From: Seonamhaeicola aphaedonensis
Lineage (GTDB): Bacteria > Bacteroidota > Bacteroidia > Flavobacteriales > Flavobacteriaceae
Assembly: GCF_003386195.1 (NCBI RefSeq)
Contig: NZ_QRDX01000004.1
Span: forward strand, 124,001-188,000
DNA length: 64,000 bases
Reading direction: 5' to 3'
Part shown: positions 9,565 to 17,903 of the stretch, piece by piece
How positions within the stretch are numbered: position 1 is the first letter of the stretch
Layout of the letters: each line of letters starts with the position of its first letter
The notes under the pieces: generated by a model
Databases searched by the model: none
What the model was told of the DNA's origin: nothing
What the model saw: only the letters and a program-made list of their open reading frames with translations
Program-made: the position numbers and the translations under genes

Positions 9565-10577
9565 TGCATATTAAACAAAATATATCCTTAAAACCATACA
9601 ATACATTTGGTATTGATGTCAATGCCAAATTTTTCGTTTCAGTTTCTAGTATTGATGAATTAAAACAGGTTTTAGCGCTTCAAGATTTTCCTAATAAATT
9701 AATACTTGGTGGTGGTAGTAACATGCTGCTTACAAAAGATTTTAACGGACTGGTATTACATATAAATTTAAAGGGAATTAAAATAATTTCTGAAACCTCC
9801 CAATATGTAATTGTTAAGGCCAATGCTGGTGAAAATTGGCATAAATTTGTGCTTTGGTGTTTGGATAATAATTTTGGAGGTATAGAGAACTTATCGTTTA
9901 TACCGGGTAATGTTGGAACGGCTCCCATTCAAAATATTGGAGCTTACGGTGTTGAGCTTAAAGATACGTTTGTGTCTTGTGAGGCCATGAATTTACAAGA
10001 TCAGTCAATCAAAACTTTTACTAAATCAGATTGTAATTTTGGGTACAGAAGTTCTATTTTTAAAACCGAAGCCAAAGAAAAGTATGTTATTACAAGTGTA
10101 GATTTTCGATTAACTAAACAAAATCATACACTCAATACTAATTATGGAGCTATAACATCAGAATTACATAACATGGGCGTTAAACACCCAACTATAAAAG
10201 ATGTTTCAAATGCCATTATAGCTATTCGCGAAAGGAAATTGCCAAACCCCAAGGAAATTGGTAATAGTGGTAGTTTCTTTAAAAACCCAGTCATATCAAA
10301 AGAATTATATGCAACTCTGCAAGAAAATTTTTGTGATATCCCAAGTTACCCTGTTTCAGAAAAAGAAGTAAAGGTTCCTGCCGGTTGGCTTATAGAAAAA
10401 GCAGGTTTTAAAGGTAAACGTTTTGATGATTATGGTGTTCATAAAAATCAAGCTTTAGTTCTGGTGAACTACGGAAATGCTAAAGGAGAAGATATTTTAA
10501 AATTCTCAAAATTAATACAAAAGACCATAAAGAGACTATTCAATATTACTATTGAAGCTGAAGTAAATATCTTATAA
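9564..10577 (+). CDS. murB: UDP-N-acetylmuramate dehydrogenase
   Basis: Reduces UDP-GlcNAc-enolpyruvate to UDP-MurNAc with FAD and NADPH, a cytoplasmic step of peptidoglycan precursor synthesis. The 337-residue protein starts with the family's SLKPYNTFGI, then the FAD-binding motif GGGSNML, ENLSFIPGNVGTAPIQNIGAYG, the catalytic-serine segment GNSGSFFKNP and the C-terminal PAGWLIEKAGFKG. The length fits a type I MurB. Translation starts at a GTG (9564-9566) that overlaps the stop of the preceding aminotransferase gene by one base. This start is supported by the alignment of SLKPYNTFG close to the N-terminus. Confidence 0.95.
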   Translation: MHIKQNISLKPYNTFGIDVNAKFFVSVSSIDELKQVLALQDFPNKLILGGGSNMLLTKDFNGLVLHINLKGIKIISETSQYVIVKANAGENWHKFVLWCLDNNFGGIENLSFIPGNVGTAPIQNIGAYGVELKDTFVSCEAMNLQDQSIKTFTKSDCNFGYRSSIFKTEAKEKYVITSVDFRLTKQNHTLNTNYGAITSELHNMGVKHPTIKDVSNAIIAIRERKLPNPKEIGNSGSFFKNPVISKELYATLQENFCDIPSYPVSEKEVKVPAGWLIEKAGFKGKRFDDYGVHKNQALVLVNYGNAKGEDILKFSKLIQKTIKRLFNITIEAEVNIL

Positions 10578-10632
10578 TCTGTTATAAATTTCTAACTTTA
10601 GTATTATATTCACAGTTTAAAATAAACTTACC

Positions 10633-11166
10633 TTGATAGCACCCATTGAAAAAGAAATAGTAAAACTGCTAGAATTAGGCGATAAGAAGGCAATTTCTTT
10701 GCTTTATGAGAATTATGCAGATGCTCTGTACGGCGTTATAAAAAAGGTGATTATTGATGATGAAACTGCACAAGATGTACTTCAAGAGAGTTTTGTGAAA
10801 ATTTGGAGATACGCCAAGAAATATGACGCTACTAAGGCTAAGTTATTTACTTGGTTATACAGAATTGCATACAATACTGCTATTGATAAGGTAAGATCAT
10901 TAAAAAATAAAAGTGGAAAGGAAGTCCAGATTGAGACTTCTGTCGTATATACATTTACAGCAGATAGTATAAATCAAGACGTTTTAGATATAAAAAAACA
11001 TCTAAGAACCCTTGATGAAAAATATCAAATTGTTATTAATGCACTCTTTTTTGAGGGCATGACCCAACAAGAAGCTAGCGATGAATTAGATATTCCGTTA
11101 GGAACCATAAAATCGAGGTTAAAAATTGGATTACGTGAATTAAAAAAGATTTACAATCCTCAATAA
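10633..11166 (+). CDS. ECF-family RNA polymerase sigma factor
   Basis: A 177-residue sigma-70 region 2/4 protein. Region 2 (ALYGVIKKVI...AQDVLQESFVKIWRYAKKYD) contacts core polymerase and the -10 element. Region 4 (YQIVINALFFEGMTQQEASDELDIPLGTIKSRL) contains the helix-turn-helix that reads -35. No ATG is placed sensibly; the TTG at 10633 gives the N-terminus MIAPIEKEIVKLL and is the likely start. The next gene, 8 bp downstream, encodes a membrane anti-sigma factor, so this is a regulated sigma/anti-sigma module. The inducing signal and target promoters are not visible. It resembles the SigK/RskA class by partner type. Confidence 0.9.
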   Translation: MIAPIEKEIVKLLELGDKKAISLLYENYADALYGVIKKVIIDDETAQDVLQESFVKIWRYAKKYDATKAKLFTWLYRIAYNTAIDKVRSLKNKSGKEVQIETSVVYTFTADSINQDVLDIKKHLRTLDEKYQIVINALFFEGMTQQEASDELDIPLGTIKSRLKIGLRELKKIYNPQ

Positions 11167-11174
11167 ACAAAGTC

Positions 11175-11963
11175 ATGAATGAGAAAATAACTACTTTTTT
11201 AAATTCTGGCCTTTTAGAAAAATATCTAATAGGTGACACTAATTCTGCAGAAACAGAAATGGTTGAAACTTATATTTTAAAATATCCAGAAGTACAGAAT
11301 GCATATAACACTTTACAGTATAATTTAGAGATTATAGCCAAAAGTAATGCTGTTGAAGCTCCTAAACATATTTTAAATAATGTTTTAGAAGAGTTGGATG
11401 ACGCTCCAGTTGTAAGAATGAATAGCTATAAAAAATATCAAAAATGGTACAAGTTTAGTGTTGCGGCAAGTGTTGCGGCATTAATTTTTGCTGGAACAGC
11501 ATATCTTTTCTATAACCAAAACCAAAAATTAGCTGAAGAAAATCAAGTGGTTGTTGATGAAATTTTTGATTTGAGAAGTGATATAGCTCAAAACAACAAA
11601 ATGCTTGATAATGTGATGCGTCAATTATTAAAACTCAATAATCCTGAAACTGCAAAATACATAATTAATGGTAATGAAAGAGCCAAAGATCTTAAAACGG
11701 TTGCATACATAAATCCTAAAGAGAAAACCTCTATGATTGATGTAGTATCATTACCAGAATTACCAGAAGAGCAATGTTATCAAATTTGGGCAGAACTACA
11801 AGGCAAAATGGTTAGCCTTGGTATTTTGAATGAAGCTGACAGGCAGTTGATAAATATTCCTTATGCCGAAGACGCTTTAGCCTTAAATATTACTATAGAG
11901 CCCAAAGGTGGCAATGAAATAGCCTCATTAGAAAATAAAGTAGCAGAAGTTAGTCTGCAATAA
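11175..11963 (+). CDS. Anti-sigma factor, RskA-type
   Basis: A 262-residue single-pass membrane protein. A cytoplasmic N-terminal anti-sigma region (about residues 10-85) includes YLIGDTNSAETEMVETYI, without an obvious zinc-binding HxxxCxxC. One transmembrane helix follows (about 96-113, FSVAASVAALIFAGTAYLFY), then a coiled stretch and a periplasmic RskA-like domain with the family pattern CYQIWAELQGKMVSLG. It directly follows the ECF sigma gene and presumably sequesters it at the membrane. Release would need regulated proteolysis, which is family knowledge and not shown here. A strong terminator follows. Confidence 0.85.
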   Translation: MNEKITTFLNSGLLEKYLIGDTNSAETEMVETYILKYPEVQNAYNTLQYNLEIIAKSNAVEAPKHILNNVLEELDDAPVVRMNSYKKYQKWYKFSVAASVAALIFAGTAYLFYNQNQKLAEENQVVVDEIFDLRSDIAQNNKMLDNVMRQLLKLNNPETAKYIINGNERAKDLKTVAYINPKEKTSMIDVVSLPELPEEQCYQIWAELQGKMVSLGILNEADRQLINIPYAEDALALNITIEPKGGNEIASLENKVAEVSLQ

Positions 11964-11981
11964 ACCATAAATTTTCCATTC

Positions 11982-12021
11982 AAAAAAGCCTCGTTTTTAC
12001 TTAAGAAGCGAGGCTTTTTTT
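11982..12021. terminator. Bidirectional intrinsic terminator
   Basis: Hairpin GCCTCG (11988-11993) / CGAGGC (12009-12014) flanked by A6 on the left and T7 on the right. It closes the sigma/anti-sigma operon and, read on the other strand, the convergent aquaporin gene. Confidence 0.8.
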
Positions 12022-12037
12022 ATGTATTTCATAAAAG

Positions 12038-12724
12038 TCATTCTTTATCAAATAAAGCTTTATGAATAATTCCCGCAACAATAGCCCCAGCAATTGGTGC
12101 TAACCAAAATAACCATAATTGAGCAGTATATTCACTACCCGCAAATAATGCTTGACTTGTAGAACGCGCAGGATTAACCGAAGTATTGGTTATAGGGATA
12201 CTAATTAAATGTATTAATGTTAGCCCTAAACCAATAGCTATTGGCGCAAATCCTTTTGGTGCTCTTTCATTAGTACTACCTAAGATAATTAAAAGAAAGA
12301 AGGCCGTTAATAAAAATTCTGCAATTAATGCAGCCGTTATAGAATACCCATCTGGTGATAAATCTCCAAAACCATTAGCTGCAAAACCTCCAACAGATTC
12401 GAAACCTGCTTTATTTGTTATTATTAAATATAAACATGCTGCAGCTGCTAGCGCTCCTATTAACTGAGCAATGATATAACCTAGTAAATATTTAGCTTCA
12501 AACTTCCCACCTGCCCAAAGACCAAAAGAAACCGCTGGATTAAAATGTCCTCCAGAAATATGACCAACAGCATATGCCATTGTTAATACGGTTAAACCAA
12601 ACGCCAGTGCCACACCAGCAAATCCAATTCCTAATTCTGGAAATGCAGCGGCAAAAATAGCACTACCACATCCACCAAAAACAAGCCAAAATGTTCCGAA
12701 AAATTCAGCAAATAGTTGTTTCAT
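12038..12724 (-). CDS. aqpZ: Aquaporin Z
   Basis: A 228-residue inner-membrane water channel with six predicted helices. The two half-helix motifs are GGHFNPAVS (NPA at residues 62-64) and [10 protein letters not shown] (NPA at 184-186, with the selectivity arginine R187). The narrow-pore histidine/isoleucine region LIHLISIPI fits a water-selective aquaporin rather than a glycerol facilitator. Length is normal. It is monocistronic and convergent with the anti-sigma gene. Confidence 0.95.
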   Translation of the reverse strand: MKQLFAEFFGTFWLVFGGCGSAIFAAAFPELGIGFAGVALAFGLTVLTMAYAVGHISGGHFNPAVSFGLWAGGKFEAKYLLGYIIAQLIGALAAAACLYLIITNKAGFESVGGFAANGFGDLSPDGYSITAALIAEFLLTAFFLLIILGSTNERAPKGFAPIAIGLGLTLIHLISIPITNTSVNPARSTSQALFAGSEYTAQLWLFWLAPIAGAIVAGIIHKALFDKE

Positions 12725-12830
12725 GATTATATTTTAATTGGTTAATATTTGAAGATACAATTTTTTTATACATACAATAATAAAGAATTAGTCACAAATA
12801 ACTTCACTATTAAATAATTGATAAAAGTAT

Positions 12831-12838
12831 TACCTTTG
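12831..12838 (+). promoter_or_regulatory. -7 box TACCTTTG
   Basis: Exact TAnnTTTG match 15 bp before the ATG at 12854. Because transcription would start a few bases downstream of it, it rules out the in-frame TTG at 12818 as the start of the following gene. Confidence 0.6.
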
Positions 12839-12853
12839 CACAAAATAATTCGG

Positions 12854-13057
12854 ATGAAACTTTTTTTAATTACAATTCTTATTTTAGGGCTTGCTATTGC
12901 AGGAATAGCTATTAAAATTTGGGCAAAAAAGGATGGTAAATTTGCAGGTACCTGTGCAAGCCAGAACCCAATATTAAATAAAGAAGGAGAAACTTGTGGC
13001 TTTTGCGGTAGAACTCCCGATCAATATGCCGACTGCAATGAACCTCAACACATATAA
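12854..13057 (+). CDS. Small membrane or secreted cysteine-containing protein
   Basis: A 67-residue protein: an N-terminal hydrophobic helix (KLFLITILILGLAIAGIAIKIW) followed by a short hydrophilic tail with four cysteines, arranged as C-A-S-Q, then C-x2-C (CGFCG) and a final C before the end. This pattern is familiar from small flavobacterial 'membrane or secreted protein' entries of unknown function. The C-x2-C could bind metal or be redox active, which is a guess. The start is fixed by the -7 box at 12831-12838. The glycosyltransferase gene begins 6 bp downstream, suggesting co-transcription. Confidence 0.7.
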   Translation: MKLFLITILILGLAIAGIAIKIWAKKDGKFAGTCASQNPILNKEGETCGFCGRTPDQYADCNEPQHI

Positions 13058-13063
13058 TCCTTT

Positions 13064-14176
13064 ATGAGCGTACTTGATTTTATTTACTATGCATTTATTG
13101 GTGTAGTTTGTATTCAAGTAATAATTTACATTATACTCTTCGGTAGTTTTTCATTTTCAAAACAAAAAAAACAATCGGTAAAAAAAATTGCCGTTTCAGT
13201 AATAATTTGTGCTAAAAATGAAGCAAAAAACTTAAAAACTTTATTGCCTTCCATTGTTACACAAGAGTACTCAGATTTTGAAATTGTACTTATTAACGAT
13301 GCTTCTAATGATAGAACCTTAAAGGTTATGGAAACATTCAAAAAAAAGTATGACAACATTAAAATAGTTGATGTAAAAAATGTGGAGGCCTTTTGGGGTA
13401 ATAAAAAATACGCCTTAACACTGGGTATTAAAGCTTCTAAAAATGATTATCTTTTATTCACTGATGCTGATTGTAAACCTGTTTCAAAATACTGGATAAA
13501 AGAAATGACCGCTCATTTTAGCAATAAGAAAACTATTGTATTAGGTTATGGTGCCTATTCAAAAATTAAAAACTCGTTACTTAATAAGCTAGTTAGATTT
13601 GAAACTTTGGTAACTGCAATTCAATACTTTTCTTTTGCTAAATTGGGTATACCATATATGGGTGTTGGTAGAAATTTGGCTTATGCTAAAAAAGAGTTTT
13701 TTGATGCCAACGGATTTATAAATCATATTCAAGTGCGTTCTGGTGATGACGATTTGTTTATTAACCAAGTGGCTTCTAAAACAAATACAGCCATTTGCTA
13801 CTCAAAAAATAGTTTTACAAAGTCTGTCCCTAAAACTACATTTAAAGACTGGTTTAAGCAGAAGAGACGGCATGTTTCTACAGCAAAGCACTATAGATTA
13901 ATGCATAAATTATTATTAGGTTTTATTTATACCTCTACATTACTATTTTGGGTGTTGGCCTTAATTTTGTTACCTACGTTATTCAATTGGGTCATTGTGG
14001 TAGCTCTGTTTTTATCTAGAATTATTGTCCAATATTTAGTTTATGGTTTTTCAGCCAGAAAATTGGATGAGAAAGACATTCTTTGGATATTACCTTTTTT
14101 AGAAGTTTTTTTAATTTTTACGCAATTCGTTATATTTATGAATAATCTTATTTCAAAACCTAACCATTGGAAATAA
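13064..14176 (+). CDS. Family 2 glycosyltransferase, membrane-anchored
   Basis: A 370-residue GT-A fold enzyme with an N-terminal membrane helix (about residues 4-26) and two or three C-terminal helices (about 285-365). Catalytic features are the nucleotide-sugar site (VSVIICAKNEAKNL), the DxD-type motif in FTDADCKP, the acid segment SGDDDLF and a QxxRW-like QKRRH. This layout matches processive-type GT2 enzymes that build or modify cell-envelope polysaccharide at the inner membrane. Sugar donor and acceptor cannot be read from sequence. The downstream sigma factor start overlaps its 3' end by 10 bp. Confidence 0.85.
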   Translation: MSVLDFIYYAFIGVVCIQVIIYIILFGSFSFSKQKKQSVKKIAVSVIICAKNEAKNLKTLLPSIVTQEYSDFEIVLINDASNDRTLKVMETFKKKYDNIKIVDVKNVEAFWGNKKYALTLGIKASKNDYLLFTDADCKPVSKYWIKEMTAHFSNKKTIVLGYGAYSKIKNSLLNKLVRFETLVTAIQYFSFAKLGIPYMGVGRNLAYAKKEFFDANGFINHIQVRSGDDDLFINQVASKTNTAICYSKNSFTKSVPKTTFKDWFKQKRRHVSTAKHYRLMHKLLLGFIYTSTLLFWVLALILLPTLFNWVIVVALFLSRIIVQYLVYGFSARKLDEKDILWILPFLEVFLIFTQFVIFMNNLISKPNHWK

Positions 14177-14715
14177 ACGAAGCTATTAAGCGCGCCAGAG
14201 AAAACGACCAAAAGGCGTTTAATTTCTTACTAGATACTTTTTGGGATGATGTATATGGGTTTCAGTTAAAACGAATTGAAAATGAAAATGATGCTGAAGA
14301 TATTACCATTCAAACATTTTCTAGAGCTTTTGATAGAATTGAAACCTTTGATGATTCATACAAATTCAAAACGTGGTTAATTACCATTTCAAAAAACATT
14401 CATATTGATTTATTGCGAAAAGAGAAAAAAACTATTAGGCAAACCATTACGAATGATGAAAAGTCAGTGCTTCAAATTCTAGATGAATCTCCTTCTGCAG
14501 AAGATAAATTAATTTCAGAACAGCACCTGGTAAAGCTTTTGCGCGATATAAAAAAACTAAAGCCACATTATCAGAAAGTAATAAATCTACGTTATTTTCA
14601 AGAATTGAGTTATAAAGAAATTTCAGATGAACTCAATGAGCCCATTAATAATGTAAAAGTTAAGTTGTTACGAGCTAAAAAATTACTAGCTGAGATTATT
14701 CAGAAATCAAAATGA
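14167..14715 (+). CDS. ECF-like RNA polymerase sigma factor
   Basis: A 182-residue sigma-70 region 2/4 protein. Region 2 includes YGFQLKRIENENDAEDITIQTFSRAF; region 4 includes YQKVINLRYFQELSYKEISDELNEPINNVKVKL. Translation begins at TTG 14167, inside the last codons of the glycosyltransferase gene, so synthesis is probably coupled. Unlike the sigma factor at 10633 there is no anti-sigma gene beside it. Its 3' end overlaps the Nramp-like transporter start by 4 bp. Either it is constitutively active, its antagonist is encoded elsewhere, or its activity is set by expression level. Confidence 0.85.
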   Translation: MEINEAIKRARENDQKAFNFLLDTFWDDVYGFQLKRIENENDAEDITIQTFSRAFDRIETFDDSYKFKTWLITISKNIHIDLLRKEKKTIRQTITNDEKSVLQILDESPSAEDKLISEQHLVKLLRDIKKLKPHYQKVINLRYFQELSYKEISDELNEPINNVKVKLLRAKKLLAEIIQKSK

Positions 14716-15941
14716 TTGCCAAACTAAAAAACTTAGGTCCCGGATTATTATTTGCTGGAGCAGCCATTGGGGTGTCACATCTAGTGCAATCTACAAGAGC
14801 TGGTGCTGATTTTGGCCTAGGTTTACTATGGGCCTTGTTATTAGCCAACTTATTTAAATATCCATTTTTTCAATACGGCCCAAGATATGCGGCAGCAACA
14901 GGAGAAAGTTTGTTAGATGGTTATAAAAAAATGGGGAAAGGAGTTTTGGCAGCATATTTTATACTAACATTTGCCACCATGTTTACCATTCAAACCGCGG
15001 TAACCATTGTTACTGCAGGTTTAGCCACTTCAATCTTTGGGAATTTAGGTTTCAATCCCGTTTTAGCTGTAAAAATATGGACAGTAATTGTGTTAATTGT
15101 TTGCTTAGGGTTACTCGTTATTGGAAAATATAAGTTTTTAGATAATTTAATAAAACTCATCATTATTTTGTTATCTATTAGTACAGTTTCTGCTGTAGCT
15201 ATGGCGCTTTACGGAAATAACACTGGTATTTCACTAGTGCAAGTTTTGCCCAAAGAAACAACTCAAATTGCATTTTTAATCGCTTTTATGGGTTGGATGC
15301 CAGCACCATTAGATATATCAATTTGGCATTCATTATGGGCCGTTGAAAAGCAAAAAGGAGATAAAAAGTATCAATCTAAAACGGCTTTGTTCGACTTTAA
15401 CATAGGTTACATTGGTACTATAATTTTGGGAATTGGTTTTGTGTTGTTAGGCTGTCTAGTCATGTTCGGGAGTGGTGAAACATTTAGTAATTCAGCAGGA
15501 GGATTCTCAAGTCAGCTAATACAAATGTATACTACAAGCTTGGGTGATTGGGCCTATATAATTATTGGTATTGCTGCATTTACCACCATGTTTAGTACAA
15601 CACTTACTTGTTTAGATGCCTCACCAAGAGCTATGGATAGAACTCTGGAACTTTTATTTAGTAAAGATTACACACATGGATATTTAGCATGGATTCTTCT
15701 TTTAGTTTTAGGAACTGTTTGTATTTTTTTCTTCTTTGCATCAGAAATGGGTTTATTAATTGAGATTGCTACCATTCTTTCTTTTATAACAGCACCCTTT
15801 TATGCCATAATCAATTATAAATTAATTTCTGGAAAACATACACCAAAGCAATGGCGTCCTAATAAAAAACTGCACATATTAAGTTGGAGTGGTATTATCT
15901 TTTTAATAGGATTTAGTATTTGGTATCTCTCAACTTTTTAA
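14712..15941 (+). CDS. Nramp-family-like membrane transporter lacking the DPGN motif
   Basis: A 409-residue, roughly 11-helix inner-membrane protein with the Nramp opening [12 protein letters not shown]. In canonical Nramp proteins TM1 carries D-P-G-N and TM6 carries M-P-H-N, which coordinate Mn2+/Fe2+. Here TM1 reads [12 protein letters not shown] at that site and TM6 reads [14 protein letters not shown], so the metal-binding Asp and Asn of TM1 and the His of TM6 are missing while the Met-Pro is kept. It probably belongs to a divergent Nramp-related subfamily with a different substrate. It is translationally coupled to the upstream sigma factor gene. The transport substrate is unknown. Confidence 0.8.
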   Translation: MIAKLKNLGPGLLFAGAAIGVSHLVQSTRAGADFGLGLLWALLLANLFKYPFFQYGPRYAAATGESLLDGYKKMGKGVLAAYFILTFATMFTIQTAVTIVTAGLATSIFGNLGFNPVLAVKIWTVIVLIVCLGLLVIGKYKFLDNLIKLIIILLSISTVSAVAMALYGNNTGISLVQVLPKETTQIAFLIAFMGWMPAPLDISIWHSLWAVEKQKGDKKYQSKTALFDFNIGYIGTIILGIGFVLLGCLVMFGSGETFSNSAGGFSSQLIQMYTTSLGDWAYIIIGIAAFTTMFSTTLTCLDASPRAMDRTLELLFSKDYTHGYLAWILLLVLGTVCIFFFFASEMGLLIEIATILSFITAPFYAIINYKLISGKHTPKQWRPNKKLHILSWSGIIFLIGFSIWYLSTF

Positions 15942-15953
15942 AAGAATACTTTG

Positions 15954-15961
15954 TATCTTTG
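15954..15961 (+). promoter_or_regulatory. -7 box TATCTTTG upstream of lipA
   Basis: Exact TAnnTTTG match, 17 bp before the ATG at 15979. It implies a very short 5' leader and argues against the in-frame TTG at 15973 as a start. Confidence 0.6.
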
Positions 15962-15978
15962 CATTTCATTTTTTGACT

Positions 15979-16857
15979 ATGCAAAAGGAAAGCGCATCTA
16001 ATATTTTACCTGAAAGAAAGCCTAAACCAAAATGGTTACGTGTAAAACTCCCAACGGGTAAAAAATACACAGAATTAAGAGGGCTAGTTGATAAATACAA
16101 ATTAAATACAATCTGCACTTCAGGAAGTTGCCCTAACATGGGCGAATGTTGGGGTGAAGGAACAGCTACCTTTATGATTTTGGGTAATATTTGTACACGT
16201 TCTTGTGGCTTTTGTGGAGTTAAAACCGGAAGACCAGAATCTGTAGATTGGGACGAGCCCGAAAAGGTAGCACGTTCAATAAAAATCATGAATATAAAGC
16301 ATGCTGTCTTAACAAGTGTTGATAGAGATGATTTAAAGGATATGGGAAGTATCATGTGGGCTGAAACCGTTAAAGCGGTAAGAAGAATGAATCCTGAAAC
16401 TACACTGGAGACCCTAATACCAGATTTTCAAGGTATAGAACAGCATATTGATAGAATTGTAGATGTTGCACCAGAAGTAGTATCTCATAATATTGAAACG
16501 GTGAGACGATTAACTAGAGAAGTTAGAATTCAAGCGCAATATGATAGAAGCTTAGGGGTTCTTAAATATTTAAAACAGGCCGGACAGAGACGTGCCAAAT
16601 CTGGCATCATGCTTGGCTTGGGAGAAACTAGAGAGGAAGTAATAGAAACGCTTCATGATTTAAAAGATAACGACGTGGATGTAGTTACCATTGGTCAATA
16701 TTTACAGCCGAGTAAAAAGCATTTACCAGTTAAACAATTTATTAATCCAGATCAGTTTAAAGAATACGAAGAAATTGGTTTAAAACTGGGGTTTCGCCAC
16801 GTAGAAAGTAGTGCATTAGTACGATCTTCTTATAGAGCACAAAAACATATTCATTAA
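15979..16857 (+). CDS. lipA: Lipoyl synthase
   Basis: A 292-residue radical-SAM enzyme that inserts two sulfurs into protein-bound octanoyl groups to make lipoyl cofactor. Both iron-sulfur clusters are readable: the auxiliary cluster ligands C46, C51 and C57 ([12 protein letters not shown]) and the radical-SAM CX3CX2C at C72, C76 and C79 (CTRSCGFC). The C-terminal RSSYRA motif ([10 protein letters not shown]) with its auxiliary-cluster serine is also present. Length is normal. The gap gene follows after one base, so both are likely on one transcript. Confidence 0.97.
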   Translation: MQKESASNILPERKPKPKWLRVKLPTGKKYTELRGLVDKYKLNTICTSGSCPNMGECWGEGTATFMILGNICTRSCGFCGVKTGRPESVDWDEPEKVARSIKIMNIKHAVLTSVDRDDLKDMGSIMWAETVKAVRRMNPETTLETLIPDFQGIEQHIDRIVDVAPEVVSHNIETVRRLTREVRIQAQYDRSLGVLKYLKQAGQRRAKSGIMLGLGETREEVIETLHDLKDNDVDVVTIGQYLQPSKKHLPVKQFINPDQFKEYEEIGLKLGFRHVESSALVRSSYRAQKHIH

Positions 16858-16858
16858 A

Positions 16859-17863
16859 ATGATTACGGTTGCCATTAATGGTTTTGGTAGAATTGGTAGG
16901 CGTGTTTTTAGATTACTTCAAGATTATAAAAACATAAAAGTTGTTGCTATAAATGATTTGGCTGATGCCAAAACATTAAGTCATTTACTTAAATACGATA
17001 GTGTTCATGGGCTTTTTAATGGCATAATTACTTCTGATTATAATCACATTGTTGTTAATGATGAAAAGATTTCTCTTTTAAACCAAAAACACCCAAAAGA
17101 TATTGATTGGTCTCCTTTTAATGTTGATTTTGTTATTGAATCTACTGGAAAGTTCAAAACAAAATCAGACTTAAATTATCATTTAATAAACGGTGCGAAA
17201 CAGGTTGTTTTAAGTGTTCCTCCTCTTGAGGATGATATAAAGACCATTGTTTTAGGGGTTAATGATGAGAGTCTTGATGGCTCAGAGACAGTTATTTCAA
17301 ACGCCTCATGTACTACTAACAATGCAGCACCTATGATTGATATTGTCAATAAACTTTGTGGTATTAATCAAGCCTATATTACAACGGTACATTCTTATAC
17401 TACAGATCAAAGCTTACACGATCAGCCCCATAGAGATTTACGAAGGTCTCGTGCAGCAGGACAATCTATTGTTCCAACAACCACTGGTGCCGCCAAGGCT
17501 CTAACAAAAATTTTTCCTGAACTATCTAATGTTATTGGAGGCTGTGGGATTAGAGTTCCTGTAATTAATGGATCGTTAACTGATATTACATTCAATGTTA
17601 AAAGAACAGTTTCAATTCAGGATATTAACAATGCCTTTAAAGAGGCTGCCCAAAACAGTTATAAGAATATTTTAGAATACACTGAAGACCCCATTGTATC
17701 TATAGATATTATTGGTAATACACATTCTTGTATATTTGATTCTCAAATGACTTCTGTAATAGGAAATATGGTAAAAATTATTGGTTGGTACGATAATGAA
17801 ACAGGATATTCTAAAAGAATCATTGATTTATTATGTAATTTATCGATAAAAAAGTGTGTTTAA
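16859..17863 (+). CDS. gap: Glyceraldehyde-3-phosphate dehydrogenase, type I
   Basis: Oxidises glyceraldehyde-3-phosphate in glycolysis. The 334-residue protein has the NAD-binding N-terminus INGFGRIGRRVFR, the cofactor aspartate in INDLAD (suggesting NAD preference) and the catalytic nucleophile C151 in SNASCTTN. The NNEYSY-like segment is seen as WYDNETGYSKR. It follows lipA by 1 bp. Flavobacteria often carry more than one gap; whether this is the glycolytic or an accessory copy cannot be judged from the window. Confidence 0.95.
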   Translation: MITVAINGFGRIGRRVFRLLQDYKNIKVVAINDLADAKTLSHLLKYDSVHGLFNGIITSDYNHIVVNDEKISLLNQKHPKDIDWSPFNVDFVIESTGKFKTKSDLNYHLINGAKQVVLSVPPLEDDIKTIVLGVNDESLDGSETVISNASCTTNNAAPMIDIVNKLCGINQAYITTVHSYTTDQSLHDQPHRDLRRSRAAGQSIVPTTTGAAKALTKIFPELSNVIGGCGIRVPVINGSLTDITFNVKRTVSIQDINNAFKEAAQNSYKNILEYTEDPIVSIDIIGNTHSCIFDSQMTSVIGNMVKIIGWYDNETGYSKRIIDLLCNLSIKKCV

Positions 17864-17903
17864 TCGATAAAATAATTATATTTGTTGGTATTATTGAATT
17901 AAA

